Both the position numbers and the translations under genes were made by a program. The notes beneath the pieces are model-generated. The model saw nothing but the letters and a program-made list of their open reading frames with translations. It had not been told where the DNA came from and searched no databases. From positions 62,001 to 126,000 of the forward strand of contig JAMPIV010012433.1 in the NCBI GenBank assembly GCA_024509875.1: DNA of 64,000 nt, given 5' to 3'. Source of the stretch: Oreohelix idahoensis (taxonomy: Eukaryota; Mollusca; Gastropoda; Stylommatophora; Oreohelicidae). Positions 50,771 through 60,539 of the stretch are shown here, piece by piece. The first letter of the stretch is position 1. Each line of letters begins with the position of its first letter.

Positions 50771-50885
50771 GTAGTCCCAGGTTCCCTATGGAGCAAGGAG
50801 GGAAAGATGAAAGAAATGATGTACATTCTAAGAATAATACTTACAGTTTCAAAGCTTTTCACTCAGTGTAAACGTAAACGAAAAA
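50771..50885 (+). repeat. 115-bp direct repeat, left copy
   Basis: Begins gtagtcccaggttccctatg and ends acgtaaacgaaaaa. It is repeated at 51326-51440 with two mismatches (offset exactly 555 bp). The pair encloses the LINE-A4 fragment. Confidence 0.97.
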
Positions 50886-51325
50886 TTACCCAAGAAGGGA
50901 GATCTTGCAGACTGCAATAACTGGAGAGGAATCACTCTTCTCTCAGTTCCCAGCAAAACACTAGGAAGGATAATTATACAGAGAATTTCAAAAGCAATAG
51001 ACCACAAACTGAGGAAAGAAGAAGCAAGATTTAGAAAGAACAGAAGATGTGTAGATCATATATTTACCCTCAGGAACATTATAGAGCAGTACTCAGAATG
51101 GCAAAGACAGCTGTACATTAATTTCGTTAATTTTGAAAAGGCTTTTGACAGTATACATAGGGACAGTTTATGGAAAATACGAAGGGCTTATGAAATTCCA
51201 AACTGCATAGTGTCAATCATAAAAAGCCTCTATGCCAACTTTACGTGTAGCGTTGGGCAGAGCAACCTAACCTTGTATGTGAAGACAGGAGTACGACAGG
51301 GATGCCCCATATCAACCACTCTATA
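50886..51325 (+). mobile_element. LINE-A4: internal reverse-transcriptase fragment between direct repeats
   Basis: 440 bp that encodes only the middle of the LINE-A RT: NNWRGITLLSVPSKTLGRII, HKLRKEEARFRKNRRCVDHI, INFVNFEKAFDSIHRDSLWK and KTGVRQGCPISTTL. The frame is essentially open. Neither the 5' end nor the 3' end with its GAA tail is present, so it is not a normal target-primed insertion. Confidence 0.93.
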
Positions 51326-51440
51326 GTAGTCCCAGGTTCCCTATGGAGCAGGGAGGGAAAGATGAAAGAAATGATGTACATTCTAAGAATAATACTTACA
51401 GTTTCAAAGCTTTTCTCTCAGTGTAAACGTAAACGAAAAA
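51326..51440 (+). repeat. 115-bp direct repeat, right copy
   Basis: Second copy of the 50771-50885 sequence, about 98% identical. Downstream, further diverged pieces of the same motif (gtttcaaacttttcagtaag, gtgtaaatataaagg) continue to about 51640. Confidence 0.97.
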
Positions 51441-52239
51441 ACATATTCATGTTTAAAACTAATGGAAGTTTCAAACTTTTCAGTAAGTGTAAATATAAAG
51501 GAAACATAAATGAATTTATATTGTGAACACTTTTTAATCAGTGGAGATGTAAATGTAAAACGTATTATATCTGTACGTTTAACCTTTTCATTTAAATGTA
51601 ATATAAAGCTAAAGCTATTCAGTTTAAATGTAAAGAAAGTTTTATCCCGAGGGATTAAATTTAATTCTCATCGAGGGTAAATTCTGACATGAGATGGTAG
51701 AATAGAAGAGGGGGGCACATGTGTCGGAAAGCGCCATACCCAGAAGAGCGTGTCGTTTCTATTTCTATTACCAGTTATTGGTGGTACCAGCAAAAAGGAC
51801 CATTTCTGGTACAAGAAGGGACGAGTGGTTACGCTTAAAGACAGAAGACCAGCTGTAAAGACTTTCCTAGACTTTCCTGGGAAATGAGCTTCACCCTACG
51901 AACCTTGACCAGAGACGAGTGAACGCAGTGTACAGAAAACCAACTCATCAGGAGGAGGAGGATCAGAATCGTTACTGGCAGCTAAGTTAACCCATATGCT
52001 GCCACTTGAACCTCTTATAAAAAAAACCATCATCCAAGTGATGATAACTTTTCTTCATTCATAACTATTTAAATTATTTCCAACTGTTAAAACATAAAGT
52101 GATTATTAAAGTTTGTTATTTGTAATGTTACAAATTTAACTTCGATTTAATCCTTTTAAAGTTACTGCATGTTTGTCTCAGTCAAATTACTACACACACT
52201 CTAAAGAAACAGAGCTATATTGTAATAATAATTCCACCG
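51441..52239. other. Spacer with diverged short repeats
   Basis: The first 200 bp carry decayed copies of the end of the 115-bp repeat. The rest shows nothing recognisable. Confidence 0.4.
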
Positions 52240-52545
52240 ATTAACTCAGTGGTGGGGGCTTAACGAGCTAGAATAAACCATTGCTTAAATTCTTCACAAA
52301 AGATGTCGGCAGATTCCAGAATTAACGTGATCAGCAAATGCCAGCATTGTTTTCGCTTATCTGAATATCTTGTGAATACTCCTTTATAGTAGAAGTGTAA
52401 TTAACCTTCTATCTACACATCTGCCAAGAGTAATCTTGTGCGCAGGTAGATACCTTAGAAGCCACTATTAGATACTCTTGAGTTTTGGCCACTGTTTGAC
52501 CACTACTGCAAAGCAGGAGAGGCAATGTCGTTACATATTTCTTGA
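52240..52545 (-). repeat. V-family repeat, copy 2
   Basis: Inverted counterpart of 46580-46905. The pair flanks the mariner and both TA microsatellites. Confidence 0.7.
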
Positions 52546-52950
52546 TTTTACAGATTAAGAGAGGAAACAGGAAAATTTGGGAAAACTGCTTGTCTGGTAT
52601 CAGTCTTTCCTCTTGATTTAATAAATAACTAAATCGTACAAATCAAAAATAAATAACCAGTTCAAGCAACTACTATGGTATCTAACAATACATGAACCAA
52701 ATCAAAGGAAAAATATTAACTAAGACGTAGGGCATCACATGTGAAATAACAACAATGTGATTGGGAAAAAAAAGAAAAACAAACGGTGTAAAGAAAGAAA
52801 AAATGTAAGAGAGAATTATGAAACACGTAGTTACACAAAGTTACGACACTGGACGGGACAACACTTCCACATGAGGAACAAGTACACAAGAAAAAAATAG
52901 TCTAGGCGCTCGCTGGCCGAGTTGGCAGAGCAGGACAGGTTTTCCTAGAA

Positions 52951-53157
52951 GGTGACACAAAACGTCACTCCCAGGCCATAATCCACGTGAGATCCGCTGG
53001 GATCAATGTTTCAAATCTTGAAGCTCTGACATTAAAAACTCTGTCTCAAGTCGATCACAGGTGTCTGGTGTTGTCTAGCGAGTGGGCCAGGAAGTATTAT
53101 AAATATATCCAAGGACAGGTGGTTGATACCACACGGGCTTGTTCTCTAGAGACAGGT
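52951..53157 (+). other. Candidate exon or SINE-like block
   Basis: Open in one plus-strand frame from an acceptor-like ggttttcctag to a strong donor gagacag|gtaagg; reads for example LKTLSQVDHRCLVLSSEWAR. The same stretch starts with a tRNA-like gctggccgagttggcagag (52914) and has a B-box-like gtttcaaatct (53008), but they are too far apart for a simple tRNA. Identity unknown. Confidence 0.25.
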
Positions 53158-53428
53158 AAGGTCGTGTTCTAATGGTCTAGTCTAAGTGCTGACTGAATAG
53201 CCCACGTATGCTATGACCATAAAAAGTGAGCACTTATCCAGCTCAATGAAAGATAAACGGTGCGAGCACAGTTGGAGAAAGCTGTTGGCTGTATCGAAGA
53301 TTGGGTACTGCTTGTTTGGGCTCCTTTTATCCGAATGTTAAAAGCGATGCTTCTATTTTGTTGACCGCAGCAATTCTACCGGTATTGTCTGAAGTTAGAC
53401 AACACGCATACCCCTGATTAACCATTAA

Positions 53429-53467
53429 CTTGCTTAGTCGTTCCCCTTCTACCGTGAGGTGTGGAGG
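53429..53467 (-). mobile_element. LINE-B5: 39-bp insertion with 11-bp target duplication
   Basis: Only the last 39 bp of LINE-B (compare ccccttctaccgtgaggtgt at 24392) sit between perfect copies of ttaaccattaa (53418-53428 and 53468-53478). This is an extremely truncated but real retrotransposition event and fixes the 3' terminus of family B. Confidence 0.95.
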
Positions 53468-53478
53468 TTAACCATTAA

Positions 53479-54245
53479 ACAAACTATAACTATTTTTATC
53501 TCTACACATGCATGCAGCCGTTCAACTCCCAATTCCTATAATTTATCACCATAAACACCCCCTGCTGTCAGGCCTCCAGTTGTACTTTGACCCGGAATGA
53601 ATATATAACTCTTCTCGAGTTTGTGTGTGCCTATCTGCCATGAAGGCCGAGGTAGGTTCTTATCGCCCGAGGAATTTACATAAACGAACAGTGTCTCGCT
53701 GTCCGTGTCGGGGATCGTTTACAAAAGAAAAACTCCTACGCACGTTCGTCCTGCCAGGCTCTCTCATTTATAAGTACATTATACTCGTATATATGTATAC
53801 TAATATTCAGGCTGCCGCTTGTAATAATGATAATGTATAAGTGATAAGGGCAGGTCCCTCCAAGCAATATTTAACGGTTACCTTGTCATTAAAATTATAC
53901 AATTTACAAGGCCTTGGGGGGGGGGGGGGGGGGGGGGGAAGGAAGGGGATTTCACCTTTTTGCAAGAGGCCCGCCACCACACACACACAAAACAGAACTC
54001 CTTCACTTTATACAAAGGCCAGTTGCCCAAGCGTATTATGTATTTAAAACTGTATCTTAAATAACTTTATGAGATATTTTCCTTCCTGCACAAATATCTA
54101 CACCCTTCTTTTAAATTGCTTAGCAAAAGAAATAGTTCACTTATTAATTTGTACATACAATCTTTCTAGCTCAGGTTCAAAAAGTAGTCTGTAATATCCC
54201 AGTTACAATTACCAAAATAAAAACCAAAAACCAAGTGTCGCTTAC
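53479..54245. other. Spacer with poly-G tract
   Basis: Includes a 23-bp G run (53916-53938) followed by a purine-rich stretch and a short CA repeat (53970s). No exon was recognised that continues the candidate gene to its right. Confidence 0.45.
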
Positions 54246-54640
54246 CCCAAAAGAGAAATTGGATCCGTCGGAATTAACACTCAGAGAAGGTGTCCGAGGT
54301 ATGTCTCTCAGAGTAAGTGTCTGAGGAATGTACGCAACTGTAAAATTAGAAGATAGTAATCAACTGTCCGGTTTTCGTTGCTGCAAGTAAACGGATGGAT
54401 TTAAAGAACTCACTTATATACCCCAAAAGTTTCTCAATTATGCTTCTGAAGTCGTGCAGGTGGTCAGAAGGAGCGGCACAATTTTCCCGTGACAGAGTCT
54501 CTAACGCTGTCAGAACGATGATGGACACGAAGAAAAATGCGTGACAATGCGCTAGAGCCAAGAAAATTAAAAATAGGGCGTGGACAGATACAGAGGTAGG
54601 CAAATCGCGCAAACTGACAAGCTGGTTGACCGAAAAACTC
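54246..54640 (-). CDS. Candidate two-exon gene piece, function unknown
   Basis: Two minus-strand exons fit in phase: 54414-54640 (donor ataa|gtgagt) and 54246-54337 (acceptor cttctaattttacag, donor ggg|gtaagc). The first reads a hydrophobic signal-like segment (VHALFLIFLALAHCHAFFFV) then RENCAAPSDHLHDFRSIIEK and LLGY; the junction codon gives Ile, and the second reads AYIPQTLTLRDIPRTPSLSV then NSDGSNFSFG. It could be a secreted or membrane protein. No in-frame ATG was found, and the next exons are not identified. A 44-bp tandem duplication (about 54617-54705, ttttcggtcaaccagc twice) overlaps the 5' side. Confidence 0.35.
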
Positions 54641-54714
54641 AAAACAACTCATCACACTCCACAGGCTGGTTGACCGAAAAACTCTAACCAACTCATCACA
54701 CTCCACCTCTCTTT

Positions 54715-55055
54715 TCCTGGGGATTCTAGAACACACACTGCCTGGTAATGCTATCAGCAGGTTTCCTCAGTGTGTCCTATCCATCTCCAGCGTCTTCTTC
54801 TCATCTCTTGTTCTGCTAGCACTTGTCTGGCTCTTGTCATAAGTTCCACATTAGTGATCTTGGCATAATATCCTTCTAATCTACGCATGCACCTATTACG
54901 AAAGTCTTGCTTTTTGAGGGTGACTTGACATTTGAATTAAAGATTCTGATTTTTTTGTTGGACTTGACTTCTTTTATCTCCATATGTTTCTCAATGCAAT
55001 GAAAGCTCCTTTAGCCTTTTGTACTCGTAGTTTGATATCGTTGTCTATCGATGAT
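54715..55055 (-). mobile_element. LINE-C5: decayed internal-to-3' fragment
   Basis: Collinear with LINE-C1 38790-39170: ggtaatgctatcagcaggtt, tcctcagtgtgtcctatcca, ctcatctcttgttctgct and atgcaatgaaagctcc blocks. Frames destroyed. Confidence 0.8.
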
Positions 55056-56217
55056 AGATAATGTGAGGGTAGGGAGGAAGGGAAGGGATGAAGGAGGAGG
55101 TGTTGCCGCGTGCGTAGCGTAGGCGATTTTAGATATACGATTCAAATAGATTTTAGATAATATAACAACAGACCACATAGATGATACGACAACAATGATT
55201 TGCACCTATTAGATTTTCATTTCATAAAACAGAATGCAGTCAGGTTAATTCAGGACAGGCAGATCATTATGACCCGCTCTGCGTCAAAGTGATTCATTGT
55301 TAGGTCGCACCGTGTGACTAAAATTGTTCCATCTGCAGTGGTTCTCAAAAAGATATTGGACAGGTCCCTACCAGTTGTATGTTATTAGTAGCCACAATAA
55401 ATTTAGAAACATCCATACAATAAACTGGTGTGTACGTGCTATTCTAAACTAATACAGTCAGCACAACTTACTGTATCTTCTGTGAGATTTCTGACATGGA
55501 AAGGCAAGTGTCTGTATTTTACTACTCCGAAAAAACATTTTAAAATCTGTTGAAAGACTTTCATTACGTGTTTCCAATAATCTCAGTTGCCATCAGCGAG
55601 TTAACACATTAAATCAGGAGAACAGTTATAGTACAGCTCGTCGTGAAGAAGTTACAAGAACGATTCTCAACTTAGTGAATTAAAGAAATTATATAAACCC
55701 AGTTGATACGGGGTATTTAGGTAATGGTGACCCACTGTAAGTTGGTACGCGTTAACACATTGAGGTGCCACCAATGTAAGGTGCTTTTGCACTTAAAGCC
55801 ATTGTATTGACCGCGATTTTATAGGGTTGACTAGTGATAGACATGACGTAGTATGTTGGTAGGCTAGGGCATGGCAACGCTCTTCCTATACCCTTCTAGA
55901 GACTGATTTTGGTGGAGACAGTCGTGTTATACATCGCTCTCGATGTTTATGAATTGTGCAGTGTTTTCTCCTGAATTATAAGGCATGGGGTCAGCCTTTA
56001 TTAAATATGGATGCAATGTTAAGTCATCCCAGTTGGGTGTATCAACTTCGAAGCAGGGATTATTCTGAATGATAATTATTAAATTGATAACATTGTCAAA
56101 ACCTCAACGATCACTATCGGATGTTCGCCAGACGGCATCGCGTATATACACGTTGACATTTTGACGACAGAGGAGTGAATATAGGAGACTGCAGGAAGGC
56201 TATAATTGATTGATGCT
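55056..56217. other. Spacer, nothing recognised
   Basis: Mixed-composition sequence without open frames of note or recognised repeats, left of the LINE-A5 insertion. Confidence 0.45.
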
Positions 56218-56231
56218 ATGAATTGTTGATA

Positions 56232-56652
56232 CTGCCATCACCGGTGTCAATACCTTGTCAAGGTATGGCGGCTTGCGTACCCTGATTACCCCCAGAGCTA
56301 TGCCAGCGGGAGTTTTACTCCTGGAAGGTTCTACCAAGCTGGACAGGTTTGTGCGGGCAGGGGTCAGACGAAAGCAGACACCCTGGTCTTCCAGGTTGGG
56401 GGTTTTAGCATAGGGCTGACACCCCTGTCTATGTAAAAAAAAAATTGAAGTTATGGAAACAACAACGAATAAACAAACTTTGCTGCGGGACGGACATCCG
56501 GAGTCTGAGGTTCGTAGTTGGGGCACTGTACGAAGGATGGCCACCGACCGAGCAAAGTGGAATCAATTTTTTGTTGCCCTACAAGACGCCACTAGGCGTG
56601 ATGGCCACTGACTGCTTTGACGGTCGGCGGCCAAGGATCAAAGAAGAAGAAG
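56232..56652 (+). mobile_element. LINE-A5: internally deleted short copy with 14-bp target duplication
   Basis: 421 bp comprising the LINE-A 5' UTR and first 21 codons joined directly to the last 31 codons and the GAA tail. It is flanked by a perfect atgaattgttgata at 56218-56231 and 56653-56666. The junction follows GHPESEVR and resumes at SWGTVRRM. Both natural termini are present, so the RNA, not just the DNA, was probably short when it inserted. Confidence 0.96.
56453..56611 (+). CDS. 52-codon fusion ORF of LINE-A5
   Basis: Starts METTTNKQTLLRDGHPESEV (LINE-A N-terminus) and continues in frame into [20 protein letters not shown] and [11 protein letters not shown] to TGA. No stop or frameshift. 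It contains no endonuclease or RT, so any product has no enzymatic role; it may be translated or simply be a relic. Confidence 0.75.
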   Translation: METTTNKQTLLRDGHPESEVRSWGTVRRMATDRAKWNQFFVALQDATRRDGH

Positions 56653-56666
56653 ATGAATTGTTGATA

Positions 56667-57689
56667 ATATGTTCTCGTCATTAAACCATGTAATATGTGA
56701 TGGACTCTCACACGGAATGCGTTGTCACCTTTATGAATTAAGGTTGGTGTTCACTACACTCATCATTCGCGTAAGATATCAGCACTTTGCTCAATTGGCA
56801 GAATTAGAACATTAAGGCGAAAGCATGAAGTCCTAATAATGAACAAAAGACCTAACACCACAAACTCAAGACTTTCACAGATAGGCCAGCTAACCATCGC
56901 CTTAACAGCTGCAACGCCTTTACAAAACACGGTGTAACACCAGTCTTACCCTGCAGATGCCGAGATATGAAAAGATGAGAAGCACTGGAGTATTATATTT
57001 TTATTAAAGTTTTAAACACAATTACATTTTTCCTTTATCAGCCGGTGCAAAATTGTGTAGAGGAAATAAAACATGACTTCCAGCAAATTTAGGAACGATC
57101 CTACATCTAGGAAGATAACCAAAGATGTACCATATTGTTGTCCATGGTAAACATTTCAATATGTAGCAGACAGATTGTTTTTGGAAATCTTTAGAGATTA
57201 AAGATAATAAAAGACATACTTATTTTGTGGAATATTGTACACATCTTTGTTGTGACGTCGAAGAAGATCAGTGTCGTCAAGTTTTATCGTTATAAGTTGT
57301 GTTGGTGACATTTGTGTAAATGGAAATAATCCGGTTGAAATAATTGGCTGGTCAGAAAAGAGCTTAGGAACTGAAGTTCTTCCATCACCTCAAACCAAGC
57401 GGATGGCTTATGTCAGCTTAGGTGTTAAGCCTGTTACCATTTGAATACTAGGAAGACAAACGTCACAATCACACAATTTTAACAACAACAAGATAAGCTG
57501 TGTCCTTGGAACATCTTGAGAACCATCGAAAAATGAAATTTCTACACCTAAGACTAACAAATTTATTCTGCAGTAACCCAATCACGCACGGTTAGCCTTA
57601 CTGCCGAAGAACAAGAGTATTTTTCACCTAAGACTAAACATGTCTCCCCAAAGACCCCGAGAACCACATTGAGCAAAAGATGTTTAAAA
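56667..57689. other. Spacer, nothing recognised
   Basis: No exon or repeat family identified. It lies downstream of the immunoglobulin-domain gene's apparent poly(A) signal. Confidence 0.45.
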
Positions 57690-57735
57690 AGTAAGAAATA
57701 TATAATTCCTGACACACCTGTAATGCAACAAAGAA
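57690..57735 (-). other. Acceptor-like site downstream of the Ig exon
   Basis: A strong acceptor-like ctttgttgcattacag precedes a short hydrophobic reading (SGIIYFLLFKHLLLNVVLGV). It could be an alternative membrane-spanning last exon for the Ig gene, but no good donor at the end of the Ig domain supports this. Confidence 0.2.
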
Positions 57736-57801
57736 ACTGGCAAGCAAACACTATGAGCGGGAGTTGATATTTACACTCTGCACCTAAACGCACTGAATTA
57801 T

Positions 57802-57807
57802 TTTATT
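57802..57807 (-). terminator. Probable poly(A) signal of the immunoglobulin-domain gene
   Basis: AATAAA on the minus strand about 50 bp past the TGA at 57856, within an AT-rich stretch containing further AATAAA-like hexamers. Confidence 0.5.
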
Positions 57808-57855
57808 TAAAATAAAAAATAAACAAAAAAATAAACGACTCTGTGAAGTAAATGT

Positions 57856-58165
57856 TCAAAGCACAGTCAGAAAAATCGTATCGTTAGAAAATGTTGTATG
57901 TTTCATACCGAAGGGAGAGTTAGCTACCATACACTTGTATGCTCCAGCGTCTGATTTCTTAACATTCACAATGTTGAGTACATTCTCTACCCCTTGCTTA
58001 ATTGCGGGTTTTTCCTTAAAGTCAAGTCTCTCTTTACCAACATCTGCTTTGAGCCAGTAATACAGCCATACGGGTGGGTAGCCATCTCGTGTGCAGCACG
58101 AGAAAGTAACGTTTGAACCTACGCTCACGGGATTTTCGGGTATAACGGACAAGTGGATGTTGTTA
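57856..58165 (-). CDS. Terminal exon of an immunoglobulin-domain gene
   Basis: Acceptor cacttcacgccccacag at 58166. The exon reads NNIHLSVIPENPVSVGSNVT then FSCCTRDGYPPVWLYYWLKA, VENVLNIVNVKKSDAGAYKC and MVANSPF, and ends FLTVL with TGA at 57856. The pattern C...W...L...DAGxYxC is a complete Ig-like fold (I/V set). Such proteins act in adhesion, immunity or receptor binding outside the cell. Lacking a membrane segment after the domain, this product would be secreted or the Ig domain would be C-terminal. Sites NVT and NDT are possible N-glycosylation sites. A single domain is not enough to name the gene. Confidence 0.8.
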
Positions 58166-58324
58166 CTGTGGGGCGTGAAGTGGACAACGGCAGAGGCGTG
58201 GCGACACAAAGAGTTGTTGCAGCGAAAAGGGCTCCATATTTGATTGTATATCGGATGGAGAGCATAGTACACTATTCTGAGTCTCCCGAAAGAACTTGGT
58301 TCTGTGTCTCCTCTACCTGAATAA

Positions 58325-58650
58325 CAGAAGAGTAGTAGTAGTAGTAGTACTGGTAAAAGTGAATAGTTATTTTAGTAGTAGTTATAATTGTAGTCATTTT
58401 GGTGGTGCAAGTAATACTAGATAGTGGTAATATTGCAAGTAGTGCAAAGTTCTGGTAGTAATAGTAGTAGTAGTAGTATAGTAGTAATAACATTAGTTTT
58501 AATGGTACTTGAAATAGTAGTTGTAGTTGTAATAGTAGTAGTTGTAATAGTAGTAGTTTCGGTAATAGTGACACTAGTAATAGCATTTGTCATTGTAATA
58601 GTATTGATGGTTGTACTGGTAGTAGCAGCAGCAGCAGAAGAGTTGTGGTA
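58325..58650. repeat. (GTA)n-rich imperfect microsatellite
   Basis: Long stretch of gtagtagta-type triplets with substitutions. It makes open frames rich in Val or Leu/Tyr that are not genes. Confidence 0.9.
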
Positions 58651-59204
58651 GTAGTGAAAATGGGTAATATTATCTTGTTTTAAGTTAATGAAATCTCGGG
58701 CTAGTCATCTAGCCGGCATTTAAAGCGCGGTGTCCTATGGTGTGATCTCACCAATCCGCAGTAGTGGTCTGCGAGATTGTGGTAAGTGGATGAGAGTAGA
58801 TGATAGATTGAAGAATATGAAGATAATCTCTACAGGCAATATTTATGAGAGTGTGTATAGATGAAAGTGAGTGTTTCTAAATAGTAAGTTCAGGGCATTA
58901 AGAAGTTCGCGGCAAAGCTTGAACGAAAAAAAGAATAAGCTAAGCACCTGGGTATCTCAACCACCCTTACTCAGAAGGGATTTAGGTTGATTAAGATATT
59001 TAGCGCGATGGATATAATACACCTAACTGAAATTAGTAGTTCTGTGCTACACATAACGAAAAAAGAAACCCCTCAAAAACCCAGAGAACAGTAACGTGTC
59101 TCGCAATTAGGAACCCAACTCTTCTTTTATGTGAACATACAAAATAAATCTCGATGTTTTTAAAGCGGATCTCTGTAGCTCCTGGGTTGCCTACCGGTGT
59201 TGTA

Positions 59205-59515
59205 GTAGTTATGATTAGTGGTAGCGGTGACAGCCGAAGTAGCAGTGCTGCTAGAAGTACGATTACAAGTAGTACGATTACAAGTAGTACGATTAAAAGT
59301 AGTAGAAACAATTGTTAATACTGGATAAAGTAGAAGCAGCAGTAGTAGATGTAGCAGCAGTAGAAATGGTAGTAGTGAAAATACGTAATATACAGCGTGT
59401 AGTAGTTATGATTATGGTGGTAGTGATAGTAGAAGTGGCATTAATACTAGAAGTAGTGATAATAGTAAAAGAAGTTGTAGCAGCAGAAGTAGTAATACAA
59501 GCAGTTAAAGTTAGT
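59205..59515. repeat. (GTA/GCA)n-rich imperfect microsatellite, second block
   Basis: Same triplet composition as 58325-58650 with agtacgattacaagt repeated three times (about 59257-59300). A third block lies at 59985-60055. All lie in the intron of the Ig gene. Confidence 0.85.
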
Positions 59516-59529
59516 TGCTTATCCTTTAC

Positions 59530-59960
59530 AGGACGCGGCAATCAACCCCAGCTTTTATTGGCTGTTTGTGATTTTTCTAGGCAATTTTTTTCATTCAGTA
59601 GTTTGTCATTGCTTTCTGAACGGTACGGCGCTTATCCCATTGTTAAAAATCCACACAAAGCGATCTGCTACCAAACCGCCTGCAGCAGGTTTCGAACCTG
59701 GTATATCTGGATTATGAAACTGCGTTCATATCCATTAGGGCAGAGGTTTTCAAACTTTTTTGGTCCGCGGCTCCCTTGACCTGTGCATAAATCACCGCGG
59801 CTCCTCTCTATACTATATTTATTGATGGACCTTGGCTCATAATATCGAGACCAACACTTTTCCCAAGCCACCGCGACGCCCTTAGCCGAGGGCCGCGACG
59901 CCCCTGGGAGCCGCGACGCACAGTTTGAAAACCTCTGTTAAGCCACAGACGCCGACAAGC
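59530..59960 (-). mobile_element. tRNA-derived SINE S5, split by a MITE
   Basis: The minus-strand B box region ccaggttcgaaacctgc (about 59701-59685) and the preceding tRNA-like arm are clear. The A-box side is split, with gtggcttaa at 59938-59948 on the far side of the MITE. The body runs to about 59530. Confidence 0.65.
59741..59937. mobile_element. hAT-like MITE, 197 bp
   Basis: Perfect 16-bp terminal inverted repeats, cagaggttttcaaact at both ends, with GC-rich subterminal repeats (ccgcggctcc and gccgcgacgc). The ends resemble those of hAT/Charlie-type non-autonomous elements. It sits in the A-box region of SINE S5. A clean 8-bp target duplication is not evident. Confidence 0.88.
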
Positions 59961-60092
59961 AGTAGCTGATTTAAAGTAAGAACTGGCAGTAGTATTTGTG
60001 GTCGTAGTAGCAGTAGTATTAACAGTAGTAGTCGTAGTAGTAGCAGTAGTTTCAATAAACTCAAAAATTGCGCATTCCAACCGTATACTTAC

Positions 60093-60250
60093 GAACAACC
60101 AAGTCCATTGACATCGTTAAACGGTCGCTTAGACACGTGTAAGGAGGAAGTGGAGAGACAAAGTACTGGTTCAGGAAACGTCCACTGTCGGTGTAAACAG
60201 TTATACCCCAGGTGACATTTGGAGCCCAAGAACTGGTAATGGTCATTCTC
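60093..60250 (-). CDS. Upstream exon of the Ig-domain gene (candidate)
   Basis: Acceptor gtacttttttctag, donor ttc|gtaagt, 158 bp. Two frames are open. One reads RMTITSSWAPNVTWGITVYT then DSGRFLNQYFVSPLPPY, beta-sandwich-like with an NVT site. The other reads ENDHYQFLGSKCHLGYNCLH and ends in the phase that fits the terminal exon directly. The first looks more protein-like but would need another exon in between. Confidence 0.5.
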
Positions 60251-60399
60251 CTAGAAAAAAGTACACGCTGTTTTGTTCAATGATGTAATAACCGGGATAT
60301 AGAGTTTGTGAATACAAGAATTCCTCATGTACGGTAATTCCTAAGGGTCTCTGAGTAGAGAGATAAAGAATAGAACTACTGTGAAATTAGAAGCAACTC

Positions 60400-60530
60400 G
60401 TATCAAGAGACTGGCCATCTACCTCATCATGTCAAACAAAATTCTACAGAATCAACTGCTGCAAGAATACATGAATACTTCGATACAGGGGGACAGCCGA
60501 CCTGGTGGCTCAATATTGTATGGGTAGCAA
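60400..60530 (-). repeat. R-family dispersed repeat, partial copy 8
   Basis: Minus-strand gttgattctgtagaattttg, tttgacatgatgaggtagat and tgcagcagttgattctgt blocks match the family middle. Confidence 0.5.
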
Positions 60531-60539
60531 AAAAAAGGA

